DNA of 64,000 nt from Xestospongia muta. Taxonomy: Eukaryota; Porifera; Demospongiae; Haplosclerida; Petrosiidae. The position numbers and the translations under genes were made by a program. The stretch is from assembly GCA_963693285.1 (NCBI GenBank), contig OY848918.1, positions 3,105,876 through 3,169,875 on the forward strand, read 5' to 3'. Numbering within the stretch: the first letter of the stretch is position 1; each line of letters begins with the position of its first letter. A model generated the notes under the pieces. That model had not been told where the DNA came from. It saw nothing but the letters and a program-made list of their open reading frames with translations, and did no database searches. This document shows, piece by piece, positions 28,226 through 44,679 of this stretch.

Positions 28226-30260
28226 GTATGTTATATTATTATAGAGACAATCGATATCAATGTACATTTATTAGAAATACATAAGATGAGGGAGGAACAT
28301 TAACATGTTAAACTACATACAAACCTTCTTTGAATAAAGATTAAATACTTCAGTTACATTGTGCTATAGAACTAAAACATCTAAAAGTAATATATACTCA
28401 CAACTAACATGTCACAAAAGATGCACATTGTTCACACTGTCAGTGGATTATTACAATAGTTAGGTATGACATGGATATGTAATGTAATTTTTGGTCCAAT
28501 TAAATTTCAATTTTATTTGACTAAAGTTAGTCCATCTAGCATTTGTACTGCCTCCTGGTCTGTAACAGTTGTTATACCTTAAATTATAGTTATTGTATGA
28601 TTATTTGTACAATTAAATCCCCAAACTGTACTGGTTAATAAGGTGTTCCATTCAGTTATTACAGTTACACTCCAGTCTACTACAAACAGAAGTCAGTAGA
28701 ATATACACTTAATGCTATGCTATTTGTACTGTCTCCTGATCAGTAAGAGTTAATATATCTTGAATACTTATGGTGTTCTAGTTGTTATAATGGTTAGTGT
28801 AATGATGACTTGACAGTTAGCTATGCTAACAATGTGTCTTTTTACTACTGTAACTAGCTTGTTCTACTACAAACAGAAGTCAGTATAATACAATACAGAT
28901 GTAGGGACTGCAAAAGTGACAATTTCACAGTCATGATAATGATTGAATGTTCAGGTTAACTATAGACTATTGCTTGATGCAATTTGCCTAATGGTTCTAG
29001 CCAATTACAAAGTACAAAGCAATTTTTTTGTTCTAAGTGATATGGTTGGTTTTTTATGTACTACACTATAATTAAGATAAACATAAACACGTCCAGGGCT
29101 TTTTTGTTATTTTAATCATTCACACTTTCCTTCCTGTCTTCTACTAGAACCAGATTTAATAACACAATTTAATATTCACATTAAAAAATAACAAGGTTGA
29201 TACATATATACATAAATCAGTTGTTAGTGTATAGTTCAAAGATGTTAGGATGATACCAGTAGTTTATTTCATCAAATGACCATTTCAGAATTTAATCCAT
29301 TATCTGTAGCTTCTATTGGACATGGGAGGTCCTCTTCTATGATCTCAACTATAAAGATTACTATTGTAAACAAAGTGTCTCTCACAATGTAGATAATCCA
29401 CATATCTGAAATAAAACATTGTTACTGTGAGCTATTGTACATGACAATCTCAATACACTAACCTGAATTATTAATAACTTATATAATAACACTTGTTTTC
29501 TTGTACTAATAGTCTAATTCAGTGTCAATAATAGAGAGGTTTAACTAAAAATATAACAAGAAAAAAATATTTACATGTACAGAACAGACCAACACACACA
29601 TAGCTTGCATCAACAAATTGTCCATAATCTGCTAGAAAATTTATCTTACCTTCTTTTGTAAGATCTTTTTATTTGCTAAAGCAATAGTTTAAATTTTACT
29701 ATTATTGTTGTTGTCTAACTAAATTCAAGGAAAAGTAAATTCTGTTATTTATACTTTTTAACTTGAATAATTCAAGCCTTAATACTTACCTTCAAATAGA
29801 AAAATTCTCTTTGTATATAAAACAACTAAAAATGACAGCAAAATACTAACAGTATAACAAATTAGTCACCTTGAGATTTACACAACTGACTGTTCTATAC
29901 AACTACATGCTCTTTTATTATAGAAATTGTAGGTGTGGTCATGGTTATGTTATGATTATAACTATGTATAATATGATGGTATGGTCATTACTATGATATG
30001 ATTAACATGGTCATGACTATAAATATATGTGTTGATCATATATTGATAACTTTGTTTTTGTTCCAGAATTGTTTTGATAAACTTAGTATTGAGCATATTC
30101 ATTAGTGATAGGTATATAGGATCATTCCTTGTAATGTGGCTTCAGAAACCATGTAGTGTCCGACCTCCTTTGTACCCACAGCTCCTATAATTTCATTTGT
30201 ATTTACCATTAGCACTGATAACAGTACTGTAAACATTAAACTTATAATTATTGTTAGGAT

Positions 30261-30297
<37 letters not shown>

Positions 30298-32701
30298 GTA
30301 TACTATCATTGATAATATTTCTGTAGACTGTTATAGTGAATTACTAAAACAGTACAAAAATATGTAATTTCAACTTTTATTTGAATAATTTGGTCTATGC
30401 ACCAGTTGTACTACCTCTTAGTCAGTAATAGTTGTCATAACTTTGACAAGGTCTAGTCGTTAGAGTGATTGTTGTATGATGACTTATACAATTCACTACC
30501 CAAACTTACTACTATAACTGATTTAACAGTAATGTGATCTAACTTATTTACTGGCTTATAAGGTTATGTGACTTACTATAGAGTGTTCTTACTCATCAAT
30601 CAAACAGTATGTTACTATAATAACAATCCATTTCATAACATGACTTATAAAGTTTATTTACATTCATGTCTACTACAAACAGAAGTCACTAAAAACATAC
30701 TTAGTACTGTATTTTAGGGCTTATATATATATGGGTTATATGGTTTAATTAATATATAATACAATGTAGTGACATGTGTGTGTAAGTATATTAGAAATGT
30801 ATAGGATGAAGCAAGAACATGAACATGTTTAATTACATACAACTCTTTCCTGAATATGGTACATTGTACCATAGAAAGTAAACATCTAAAAGTAATATAT
30901 ACCCATAACTACATGTAACTATAGATACACATTGCCCAGATTGTCAAAGTGAATTGTTGCATGAAGTTGGTCTATCCAGCATATATTTGTTACTAACAGT
31001 TGTCATGGCTTAGAGGCTTTCTAGTTGTTGTTGTGGTTATTATATGGTTGCTTGTACAATAAACTCCTCAAAGTATAACTGTAAATAGTTCAGTTAATAC
31101 ATTTACATTCCTAAGTGAAAGTGAAATTTTACAAATGTCTAATGTGAACAATGTACATCATGTCATGGCACAATGTACAAGTCAGTACTATACACTAAGT
31201 ACTGTGGTTTGTGTCTTATAAAGGTTTGAATGGTATAATATACACTATACAGATGGAGGGACATGTATAAGTGACCATTTCACAGTAATGATAATGATTG
31301 AATGTTTATGTTAACTGTAGATTATTGCTTGAGACATTTTTATCTATTCTACCATAACAATACCAGTTGCCAAATAGTTCTAGATGATTATAATGTACAA
31401 TGTATTTTATTGTTTTAAGTAATATGCTTGATTTTCTATCTAGTACACTGTAGTTATAATGAATATGAACAAGTCCAGGGTTTGTTATTTTGTTATTTTA
31501 ATCATTTACATTTCACTCCCTGTCTTCTATTGGAACCACATTTAATAAATGTAGTTTAAATTGACATTTTTAAAGATTTTTATTAATTATTCACATAAAA
31601 CAGTAATAATGTTGATACATGTATACATAAATCAGTTGTTAATATATAGTTCATGAGATGATAGGATGAGACCAGTAGTTTATTACATCAAATGACCATT
31701 TCAGACTTTAATCCATTATCTGTAGCTTCTATTGGACATGGGAGGTCCTCTTCCACGATTTCTACTATAAAGATTACTATTGTAAACAAAGTGTCTCTCA
31801 CAATGTAGATAATCCACATGTCTAAAATAAAACATTGTTACTGTGAGCTATTGTACATGACAATCTCAATACACTAACCTGAATTATTAATAACTTATAT
31901 AATAACACTTGTTTTCTTATACTAATAGTCTAATTGAGTATCAGTAATAGAGAGTTTTCACTGAAAGTATAATGAGACAAAAATATTTACATATACAGAA
32001 CAGACCAACATACACATCTTGTATCTGTTGTAACAAGATTTGTCTAAAACAATGTTTTCACGTGGAACATTTTAACTAGCCAAATTGTAACTTTTAATAG
32101 GAGCTGTTTACCATTGCCTCATATGGTAATTCTGTGAGTTTCTCTTTTGTAAACTTCAATTGTTACTCTTTTGATAAAATTGACTATTGCCATAACTGAG
32201 GATACCCATAAAATTGTTAAATCTACTAACCAGGAACTCTTAAATATTTGGTAAAGTGACAACTAAACATACTTGTTAAGGGATAAAATTTAATAGTTTT
32301 TATTGATTTTAAAATACTAACAAATGCTCTCTTTATCCAGTCAATTTTATTGATATTTAATAGTTTATGTACAATATTGACTTACCTAATCCTCTAGCTC
32401 TTCTAGTGGTGGTTTGTTTGTATTTACTTCCACTAGCCAAATCTCCAAGTAAAATACCAACCACTACACTATAGTTATTGTGAACTGAATTAATCACTTT
32501 GAGTTTGAAGTAATAACTGACTGTTGTAGTGTTGTTGTAACCTTTGTATACACTGCACTATAAAATGTGGGGGTGTGTTTTAATGTGTTGTGTGGGCGTG
32601 TGGTTTAGCATACAACTTCAATCCTATAATAGTAATTTAATGCACTCTGATACTGTCTACATTTGGAAATATAATAAAATGTCATGTGTAGATCCTTGTG
32701 T

Positions 32702-32744
<43 letters not shown>

Positions 32745-35700
32745 ATACATATATGTATATCTCTCTCTCATCAATTTACCAAAAAATCAAAAGAGGACAA
32801 ATAAAGGAGGTTATCATGGAATGCTTTATGTACAAGAAATGTTGAGATTTCTTATTATTGTAAAACCCAAGACATGTAATTATTATGATACATGTAGTGA
32901 CTAGGAGACTCTATTTTAGAGTGGGATGTAACGACAATATAGAGTAGATATTAGTTAGCAATTCATGCACCGATTTAACAATGCCATTTGCTTAATTTTT
33001 TCATTTGTGGATAGTAATAATGATTTTATCTCTAGTCAGTGAGTGTAGTCTGTCTAAACATTTATAGACTACTCATATAGAGAATCCATAGAGTTTCACC
33101 TAGTTTAAGTTATTACAATAACCTTAGCTGTCTGTGAATTATGTTATGTAACAGTAAGCAACAGATATTTTCATTAGAGCATTAATGCTTTTTTATTTAG
33201 TTGAAAATTACATCTAAAGCAACAAGTTTATATAGTATTAATAATATAGGTTCCCGACTATCTCACTCCTCTAGATATGTCACCGACTAGAACAGATTAT
33301 ACTAATAGTCAGCAGGTGTGTTCTATATAATGTGTATCTCTATATGATATCATTTTACTAATAATGTATGTGTGTTTCCAAGCTTTCCTGAACCTGTGTA
33401 TCTTAGAATTAGTAATAAGAAGTTATTATATACAGTCAATGTTTATATGTATTATATTATGACTATAATATTATTAGGTGTATATAGTTTATTTATCTCT
33501 TACTGTCATAAATGTTTTATTTTTATTTTAGATCCAACATGACTACACTATAGCTAACCAGTATTACCAACCTAATGAGGTAAACATAATACCATTGCTG
33601 TATATGTGATAGGTATAATACTTGTGTTATACATGTGATATTCTAGTTCTCAATAAACTATATTATACATTGTACATACTAAAACCACTAAAAGTTCATG
33701 TTATAGATATCAGACAAAATATATTGATTTTATATACCACAGTAATCTAGATGTTTCCTTTCATATTTCCTCTTTAGTGTTTTAGCTCTAAGATCAAGGT
33801 CACATTATGATCATGTAATAGCCACCTGATTTCATATGATGAATCAAGTTGACTGAATCAATGACGAATGCAACCTATGTGGATGGGTTGATCAAGATTA
33901 GAACACAGTAATAATAAGTTTGCCTTACTTTTTAGTGGGTGCAATTAACTACAACTACTACAAGTAAGTTAATAATAATAGTTATTACCAAATTTCACTA
34001 AATAGGTGTTGTTATAAAATAATGTCTTTCACTTATTAACTTTTCTTGGAATCACTTTGTTACACCACTTGTATTTATTTAACTATATATTTATAACAAC
34101 TAGTACTATATCAACACCAATATGTAAATATATCTAATATATTCAGTGATATTGTTTTTATTGTTTGTTCTATAGCTCCAGAAAATATATATTTGATACC
34201 TGTCATATAGAATATATCATTATACAATAATACAGATATCACTCCCACTGTTCAAAGTTATTCTACAGTAGTCATAACATCAACTACTAATATAATAACT
34301 GTACCTGGATCTCAGAGTTTTCCCAGTATGTTAATATATTATAATTTAATATTTATATATAACTCCTCTCTCTCTAGTTATAATAGTTACCATTGTGATC
34401 ATCATTGTTTACAAAATGTCTATTTGATACCTGTCATAGTTGTTATAACGGGAGTTATATTGTTGACGACATTTATGATGATAGTTGTTAGTTGTTTGTT
34501 GTTCAGCAGAGGAGGAAAAGGCAATCGGGTATATGGAATTAAAATAGTAAATAAGATCACTTTTTATTTTACTATATTGTATACAATAGTATGTTATCCA
34601 CAAGTTACAAACAACGAGTATATCTCTAATATATCTCTTATTAGTTATGAAGATCCTATTCAATTACCTTTACCTACTACTGATCATTACCATATAAGTC
34701 ATAATGAGGTATGTACTGTTCTCACTACTTGATAGTATATTAATATTGTTAATGTAATAATAAGACAATCAGGAATGTGGAATTATAATGATAATAACTT
34801 TACCTTATATTTCTACTATATTGTGTAGAGGAACATGGTTTCCACAAGTTACAAACAGCAAGTATGTCACTACTATATATTGAATTTACTCTTTTATACC
34901 TTATATTAGTTATGAAGATCCAGTTCAGTTAACTACACCTACTATTGATCCTTATCATTTAAGTCATCATGAGGTATGTACTATTCTCACTACTTGATAG
35001 TATATTACTATTGTTGATAAAATTGATGTGTTTTGTAATGGACCATTATATACCACATATATTATCTATACCACATATAAACAGTAAACAATTCACTACT
35101 TTATATTATTGTGTTTACTGCCCTAACTAACAAATGTTAATATTATATTTCTAGTGTTTGTCTTATGTTACTTAAGTGTTAATACAATGACAAACTTTAA
35201 ACAATGTCAATATATTATTGTAGTTACTTGACATAAGAAGACAACAGCAACAACAACCACACATCCTCAAGTACAACCTCCACCTTTACAGTTTCCTTTT
35301 GTACTACATCAAGCTACATCCACCTCACCAAATTTCTCTTTTACCAATATTACTAGAATTAATGAACGTGATCCATTATTACCAAGAAATAATGATAACC
35401 TCCTTATAGTCCTTGTGATATTGAGATCTCATTAATGAGGAAGTCATCATCACACGATTAAGTTTATTGTGATGTGTCATCTCTCTGTTCATCAGATCTT
35501 TTAATTGTAATGTCTATATGTACAATACAAATTACCAATAACAGTGCTAATAAATATTTTAAGCTATACAGTTTCATGTAAAACACATATATATATAATG
35601 GCAACTTGAGTAATTCAAGATACATATAGTATCTGGTCTTATATATCAACACACACTAGAAATATGTGAATATTCAGGTTGATGTGTTTAAATCCAAAGC

Positions 35701-38700
35701 TGTCTTTAATTTATGTTATGATGTTATAATTTATATTAAATGTTATTGTATACTACAATAGATATAAAGATGCAAGCTAAACTCTACTCTCCAGGAATAC
35801 CAGTTGTACTCACTGAGGATATAATTAACATCACAAGTATGTGATTTATATTATCTGACAGTCAGAAAGAAGAAGGGGATGGCTAGCTTGCTTGGTAGAA
35901 TGAATATAGCTTGTATCTATTCTGATAGTGTGGTATAAAGTATTGCCTCATCTGTATTACTAAACTATATCATTAGTAATAGTTATGTATTGATAAACTG
36001 ACTATTTGGTATCATTTATATTACAGGTGATCTACTACCCTCATCTCTGGTCACATTAGCTCCATTTATACTAAGTCCTACAGGACAAAAAGAAGACCCA
36101 ATCAAACAAAATTGTGTACTATATAGTCAGTTTCAAAGGAAACCACAGGTATAAATAAAATTAACTACAACATTTTTGAACTCAATGCTTCATCATTAAG
36201 GTTTCAGGGTCACCGCACACAGCATTCAATTGATTATAATATGATCCACAATAAAAGTAAACCTATGATTATTGATAGTCTAAATGTATATAGCTTTTAT
36301 CTTAGTCTATAGCACTTAAATATTGCCAGAGACATCTTATAAGTAACATTTTCTTTTTAAATTGTTTCAGATTCTTTTACTCTTTACCTTTGTATCATGA
36401 AACGTTGAGTAATATTTTCTCTATGACATGACTAAACACATACTAGTACATATCTGTGGTATAGGTGCTGTCACAATCATAAATATGATCAAAAACATAT
36501 TATGTATAGAACCTAAGATGAGATTTTGTTGAACTGTTCAGATTAGATGTCTCATGCTTAGGTTCAATGAATGTATTCATATTGTTTGTCACTTTTACTC
36601 TGTATTAAATGTCCATTGAATATAATATGTTCTCGTTTACTATTTCCACAATGTCTTGTACTTCTTTAGTAATATAAGAATTCAATGTACATTATTAATA
36701 GTTATTACAACAGGATACTAGCTCAACTAATCTTAATACATTTGATGATCAAAATGAGGATATTATATCTACAACACCAGATGTTCAAGAGACACCTTTT
36801 ACTGACAATACAACAAAGCAACAAATGGGAAAAAAGGTAAGTAAATGTTAAATGATAATTAGTTAATAAGTCCTTATCTCACAGGATCATAACAACTCTA
36901 TTTTAGAAGAAAGAACAACATCAGTCACCTTAGAAAATAACATTGAAGAAAAACCAGAAATGATTACAATAGCTCCACACACTAGTAATGTCTCGATACA
37001 GCATAGTGATATTAGTGGACACCATAATGGTAACATAGATATTATTAATACGTTATTATTATTAGCGGTACTATTATAGATATCATTGCCTTGTGTTATG
37101 AAGAAAGATATTATCATATATCCTACATGTGAACTATCATTGGAAAAAAAGTAAGAGTTTAATATATAATTGTTAGTCATAGAGGAAACATGATTATTTT
37201 AGGATCATCATCTGTTATATGAAAAGTTAAATGAAACCATTATGCCAACTGCAGTCCAAGATGATGATGGATTAATGTTAGTCCTTAAAAGAATGAACTA
37301 TGTTGATAATACTGTTGATAAAGTTGACAAGACATTAGTACATTATATGTTAACCAGTTTGATTTATAGTTGCTAATTATGATGGTCCTTGTCTTAACCT
37401 TCTGTGGTAATGAAACTCATTTAATAACCTCTTGTAATATCATTATGTCATATTATATAATGATATATAATCATTTTTAATGTCATTTATTGATTTTTAT
37501 GTTTCAACAAATTTCCCATATAATATATTTTATTAGTAACAATTAATAGAGAATACACTGGTATGTACCAGCCTGTCTCATCTTCACTGTCACTGTCACC
37601 TGTGTAACAGATCCTGGTCCATTCACTACAATACGAGACAGGTCACCATTAGCAATAGTGAATAGGTTACTTCCATCAGTACAATTGACATCAGTGGGGG
37701 AGGTCCATCAGAGACATTGAAGGTGAGAATGATGACTGGAGGGTTAGCAACTCTTGTGGAGATGAGAGAGAACTACATTGAGATATATTATCACTTTATT
37801 ACTACATCAGGTCAATCACTGACCATTAATACTGTAAACATAATTTGTATATATTACCACTAGTGTTTGGTTCACTCCATTCTCTTCAGGAATGATATGT
37901 ACAGATCTTCATAACCTGATAGTCCTCTGCTTCTAGCTAGTGCAATCTGACCTGTGAGCCTCTTAGAAAATACTGGACTTGGTGCATTACTTTGAGCAAT
38001 GTTTCCAGTAAACAAAGGTACTTGGTACTATTAGGATAACACCACAGTCCAATATCAGAACCACTATTACCACCCTGACACCACAAGGCATCAACAATAC
38101 CATTACTATTCACATCAATATTATAAAACTGTCCAGCATATATCATTGACAAGTTTGGTATTATCCTATTCTCATATGGTAGATATAGTTGAACACCTGT
38201 TATTATGAACTATATATCAATGATCACTCAAACAACAATTACTTACCATTGCTAGTTCTGTTGGTAGGTTCTTGTCCATCTCCTAGTTGTACTAGTTACC
38301 ATGACAACACTTGTACATGATTTATTGTACCAGTTCTGTAATTGTTTTATTAACACAATTCTTTCATACATTGATTACACAGGGTGTAGGGTTTAAGGTT
38401 TTTATTGTTTATGGTTTAGTGTTTAATATTGAGTATGTGACATAAACTATTTATATAACACATGGAATTGTTAAGTACTGGTATACAGTATTTCTTCATT
38501 GGTTCAGTGTTCAACTCTTTCATAAGTATTGTCTTGTTGAGAAGTGAGTTCAGTTGGCCCTTGATCAGTAATCTCATACAATGGTTCTTCAAGTTTACTA
38601 TAAACATGATATTATAATTTTAAAAATATGTCTCCTAGTAACTCACTTAGCACTTATTTTTACAATACTATAAGCTGCACTGGTTGTCATGGCAATATCT

Positions 38701-41700
38701 TCATGTGATGTTTTCATTCTGTATAAAACAAACCATTTTAATAATCAATAAAGTTACTTTATCTAATAACATACATACCTCAATAACTGTATCTTATTAT
38801 ATTGTCTTATTACAACCAGTACAAGTATTATAATAATAATACCAGCAATAACTAATAGTACTAGTGATATTGATAAACCAACAGCTAGTCCATTAGTAGA
38901 AGACGGACGCTCTGTACTAATGGTTGTTATAGTGATAATAGGAGTGCATCCTATAGAAGAATGACATCATTATTACATAATACAACGACAACATAACATA
39001 ACCAATAATATAGTACTAGTACATATAAAATAATCATTATATCTATATGTATTATATAATATGATCTTTAGTTATACCTGTATATAAATATATGATTACA
39101 ATACATGTACTATTGTTATATGTACAATGATATCAATGGAATATATACTGATATATAGTTTAGTAATATCACTATATCATTTTATTATATAGTTTACTTG
39201 TGTTTATTATTGATAATGAAGTAGTAATAGTTAGTGTTGTTAATGAAAATATACAAGTTGATTTTAGTGATAATAACATACCTGTTGTTGCTGGAATAAT
39301 AGATGTTGATGTTGTTAGTATTGTTGATAATAAAGTAATAGTTGATGATGGCATAACTGTTGATGTTATAATGCAAGTAATTCCTGTAACATGAAAGTGT
39401 ATTAATATTAATGGCATAAATGGTAGTTAAATGGTCTAGTTAATTATTTATTACTAAAGCTAAGTAGGAAAATTTTTATGATGGGAGACTGTTTTTTGAT
39501 ACATGACTATTGGAGTGGACACAACTCAACCACCAACTATGTTGTATAATGGACTACTAAATAGTTTTCTTTCTAAAAATCAATAAATATCTTACCAGGT
39601 GGGAGGGGTTGGGTTCTCTCTCCCTCATAATTAACTCCATTAATTTCATATGTTACAGAAAGTGAGAACAAATAGTTTAAGTTATCTTGTAGTCCTCCTA
39701 TTACACCTTCATTGCTACCAGCAGGAAAGGTCTTGTTATCCATATCAGACTGTCTATTACATTTACTAGTACTAATATAATAGACAGTATAGTGCTTGAC
39801 TTCTGGAGCAGTAATAGGTTGCCACATAGCAAGTACTGCAGTGTTATTGATTTTTGTTACTTTAAAACCTGAAACTCTAGCTATGAAGAAAAGGATAAAA
39901 GTTATTAAAAAGCTAGACAAGAGACCTACGTATGTTACTGGTAGAGATTTGAGTATCACTCCATTCTCCTGGTCCTACATTGGTATATGGTCTCACTCCA
40001 ATGGTATAGTTAGTGTTAGGTAGTAGTCCTCCTATACTGTATTGTGTCTTGGTTGTATTAGTCATATTGTATGGACCATTACTGTTAGATCCTCTATAAT
40101 GTATCTCATACATGATAATAACACCATTGGGTACTGTGGGTATATTCCATGTAATGTTGATCACTTGTATCTCTGTACCATTTTGTATTAGACCAGATAC
40201 CACACCAGGTTCTATAGTATATCAATAATACATTACATATCAATAGTAACTGACTTACCAGTTTCTTCTGTCTGTTGTATTATCTCACTACTTGCTGGTC
40301 CAGTCCCAACATCATTGTATGCTATTACTGTCACAGTGTAGTTAGTGTAAGGTGTGAGTGTTGTGAGGTAGTACTGTCTGTTGTCTCCTCCAGTGATGTT
40401 AACAGTGTCACTGTATGTTGTGTTAGTGTAGTAGAGCAAGTAACCAGTGATGGGTCCATTCTGTTCAGAGCAAGGTACTTCATCCCATGATACAGTCATG
40501 GACCTTGCCTCAACTGATGATATAGCAACACTACTAACAGATGATGTGGGTACTGTAGATAATGTAAGAGCAAGATAATAATTGTGAGTTTGATAATGTA
40601 ATGTAGTTTACCAGATAATGTAGTGGTAAAAGCAGTAGATAAGGAAGCTAGTTCACTACCATATATTCCATTGAGACCAACAACACAGTAAGTACCAGGA
40701 TCAATACCAGTAAATGTATATGGTGATGAGATTGACGAATCAGAGGTTATAGTGGAAAAGGATAATTTACATAATCCACGACATTCACGATAACCCTGAT
40801 ATGTTTGAGGAACAAATGATGGTAGTGTCCATGTCATATGTATGTCATGTCATAGTAATAGTTGTATTAGTGGTAGTAAGTGTTAGTGTGTTTTTAGGGA
40901 TTGCTACAAAATGATAAAAATACAAAAACTATCTCACACACACACTAAACAAAGTAACACACAAAATAAAAACGTTTATGTTTACAATGAAGATGGAGTA
41001 AACAAATCTTTGTTATCATTTCTAAAACTAGCTAATAGTGTTCCCTTTCTGTTGATATGAGGTTATAATTAAAGTATTTTGAATGGGAAACTTAATTATT
41101 GTTAGAGACAACGCTTGTGTTTAATAATTCACTCTACTAATGAACATAAAAGAAAATGTGACAATGTGTTTTTATGGATTGCTACAAAATGATAAAAATA
41201 CCAAAACTATCTCAACTTTTTAATTTAATTATTCATTATTTACTTACCAAATGTCACAGTGACATTGTTACTATGGTCACTAGGTAGTACTGCACTACCC
41301 TCACTACCATATGATACTGCAAAGAAGTTATATGTGCTATATAAAGTCACTCCTGATGTTATATTCAACATTGTGTTAGTGGTAGTTTCTGCACTCATAA
41401 CAGAACTACTACCATTACTGAGTTGATAGAACACCTCAAAACCAGCTACTCCTGATACAGATGACCAGGAGAGTTGTACATGTGTCAGACCTGTGTTCAG
41501 TCTTGTAGCAGTCAGATTAGTAGGTGTACCAGCAACTGTAACATAGAAAGAAAATGTATATAAATTACTACTCAATGGTCTACTAACCTGTTATAGACAG
41601 TGATGCACTATTACTACTTGTAGCATTTGGACCAGTTTCATTAGTAATAAGACCATCAGTTACTCTGGCATTGGATACAGTACACTGGTAAGTACTAGCC

Positions 41701-44646
41701 TGTCTCATCCTCACTATCACTGTCACCTGTGTAACAGATCCTGGTCCATTCACTACCACACGAGACAGGTCACCACTAGCAATGGTGAATGGGTTACTTC
41801 CATCTGTACAAGTGACATTAGTGGGAGGTCCATCAGAAACATTGAAGGTGAGAGTGAAGACTGGAGGGTTAACATCTCTTGTGGAGATGAGAGAAAACTG
41901 CATGGAGGAGTCTGCATCAGGACCATCTATATAAGAGTGAGATATATCATCACTTTATTATGACATTAATTCAGTCACTGACCATTGATATTGTAAGCAG
42001 AATTTCTGTATAGTCCTACCACTAGTGTTTGGCTCACTCCATTCTTATCAAGAATAATACAGGTGTACAGACCTTGATAGCCTCCTATTCCAACATTTTT
42101 AGCTAGTGCAATCTGACCTGTAAACCTCTTAGAGAATATTGGACTTTCATGATTTTCAGGAAACAAAGGTACTTGAGTACCATTAGGATAATACTACAGT
42201 CCAATATCAGAACCATTATTAGCACTCTGACACCACAAGGCATCATCAATACCATCACCACTCCCATCACCACTTTGAAACTGATCAGCAATTATCATTG
42301 AGAAGTCTGGTATTATCATATTCTCATAGGGTAGATACAATTGTACACCTGTTATTATGAAGTATATATCAATGATCACTCTAAAAATTACTTACCATTA
42401 CTAGGTCTGTTGGTAGGTTCTTGTCCATCTCCTAGTTGTACTAGTAGTAACATATAACACAGTACCTTCACTAACTCCATTATCATCTTTGACAGAGTTA
42501 GTTAGTGATGATGTAACAAACTATTAATAATAATACTATTATTTTTGCTATTATTGTATACAACACTTATAAAGTAAAATAATCAGTGATGTGTTCATAC
42601 TATGTAAAACAAACCATTTTAATGATCATTAAATCTAGTTTTTCTAGTGACATATCTACCTCCTCCCTCATATATACTTTGGTATTGTAATATATTTTGT
42701 ATTAAAAGAAAAAGTAATTTATCAATTAAAATCAGTAAATTATTACAGCATATGATGATCCTTTTAACTATTCCAAAACTAGTTATGTAATATCTAATAT
42801 ATCAGTATATCATAGACTGTGTGTATATGTTCATGTTCAGGAGGATCAGTGACTTCATAAGATGGTTCATCTTGACCAATTACAATGGTTCTATTGTTTA
42901 CTGTAAAATATAATTCCATCTAGACATCAATTTACTGTTAATATAAACCATTAACATCATGATAGTCCTGTAATATACTATTATACAATATAACGTACAT
43001 TGTTTATAATATCCAAGTGACAATGAGTTAGGTGGTTTAGTCTTTGTCTTAACATATACTGGAGTGATTGTCATAGGAATGGGCTCTTTGTTGCTATAGA
43101 AACAGAATCTACATTATTATTACTAAGTGTTACCTTACTTTGTAATATTATATCTCTTCTTCTTATGATGGTAGTGTAATATTCCGAAAAATTATTGTTA
43201 ATATAACTAATAATATACCAACTAAAGGACCTGTACCTCTACGTTTGGTAATCCAATTAATAATACTGATGATAGTATGTCAATCTCTTGAAATATCACT
43301 TGATCAAGTTGTCTATATTGTAGTAGATAACTGGTATTCCAGATCTTAATGATTTTATTACATTAGTTGGTTTACTAGCCAGCAGTGATCTAGCACTAGT
43401 ATTTCCTAAACTTCTATATAATACTGACATTTTGGAAACAGCGAAATAAAGATGTCTGTGTTTCTTACTCAGACTGTTTTGGATTGTTATAGATATTACT
43501 ATTAATTCTTTTGGAGTGATTCAATTTGCCTTTGGTACTTTCCTTCATTTCATAGTATAATAAACTACTTTGAACATCCTTCTAATGATATAATTTGTTC
43601 CTGGATTTGAAACATCCTGTCACTTAATTTCACTTCCTTTAAAGACTAGCTTTTTATATTAACTTGCACTAGTGATTTAATTTATTATAATCTCTCTGTA
43701 GTTTTTATATATAAGATTTTGTAATAAAATCAGTTGGTTCGTGATTAGTAATCTCATACTATGGTTCTTCAAGTTTACTATAAATATGATATTATAATTT
43801 AAAATATGTCTCCTAGTAACTCACTTACACTTGTTTTTATAACACTATAAGCTGGACTGGTTGTCATAGTGATATCTTCATATGATGTTTTCATATTACA
43901 TCTGTACATTGACTTTTGTGTATTGTTCTATATCTTACAAGGTTCTACATTGAATGAAGAAAGTGTCTCTCTAATCAATGATATTACTAGTACTACTAAC
44001 ATAACGATATCTGGAGAACTTACTAGAGGAATATATGATGGTAAGTTGATGTACATGAGTTACTTCATATTGATAGCTTGTACTATATTATTAGGACATC
44101 TCTATTTGATAGAAGTTGTTATTGAAGTTGTAGAAATCATGATAATCATAATTATGACAATTATTATTTGTGTTAATGAAGTAGATAGCTATAGAGATAT
44201 AATATCATACATGTTCTTTATATATGTACTTTTTGAGAGAGAAGTGATATTAACTTCTCCAAACACTATCAAAAACAAGTGTGTTGACAAATGTTATCTT
44301 AAAAAACATTCATTTCTGTACAAGTGATTATTACTAAAACTAACTAATAGTGTTATTGAAATGAGTAAAGTAACTAATCACAGATACTACTATATAATTA
44401 CTATATTACACAGGCATATATACATAGTGTTTGTGTTGTATATAACTTTGAAGGTGATGAATAAATTAAATTGTACACACAATTTCATTATCATAATCAC
44501 TAACAATACAATGATTGATGTTGTTGGTTGAGTTTCCTGCTTGTTACACAAGCTCTCAACTTTACAGAACTTCAATGCTTTGTTGAGAAAATTTTTTTTT
44601 GAACAAATACAGATAGGTTTTTTGATTATTGTCTTGTTTCTAATAT

Positions 44647-44679
<33 letters not shown>
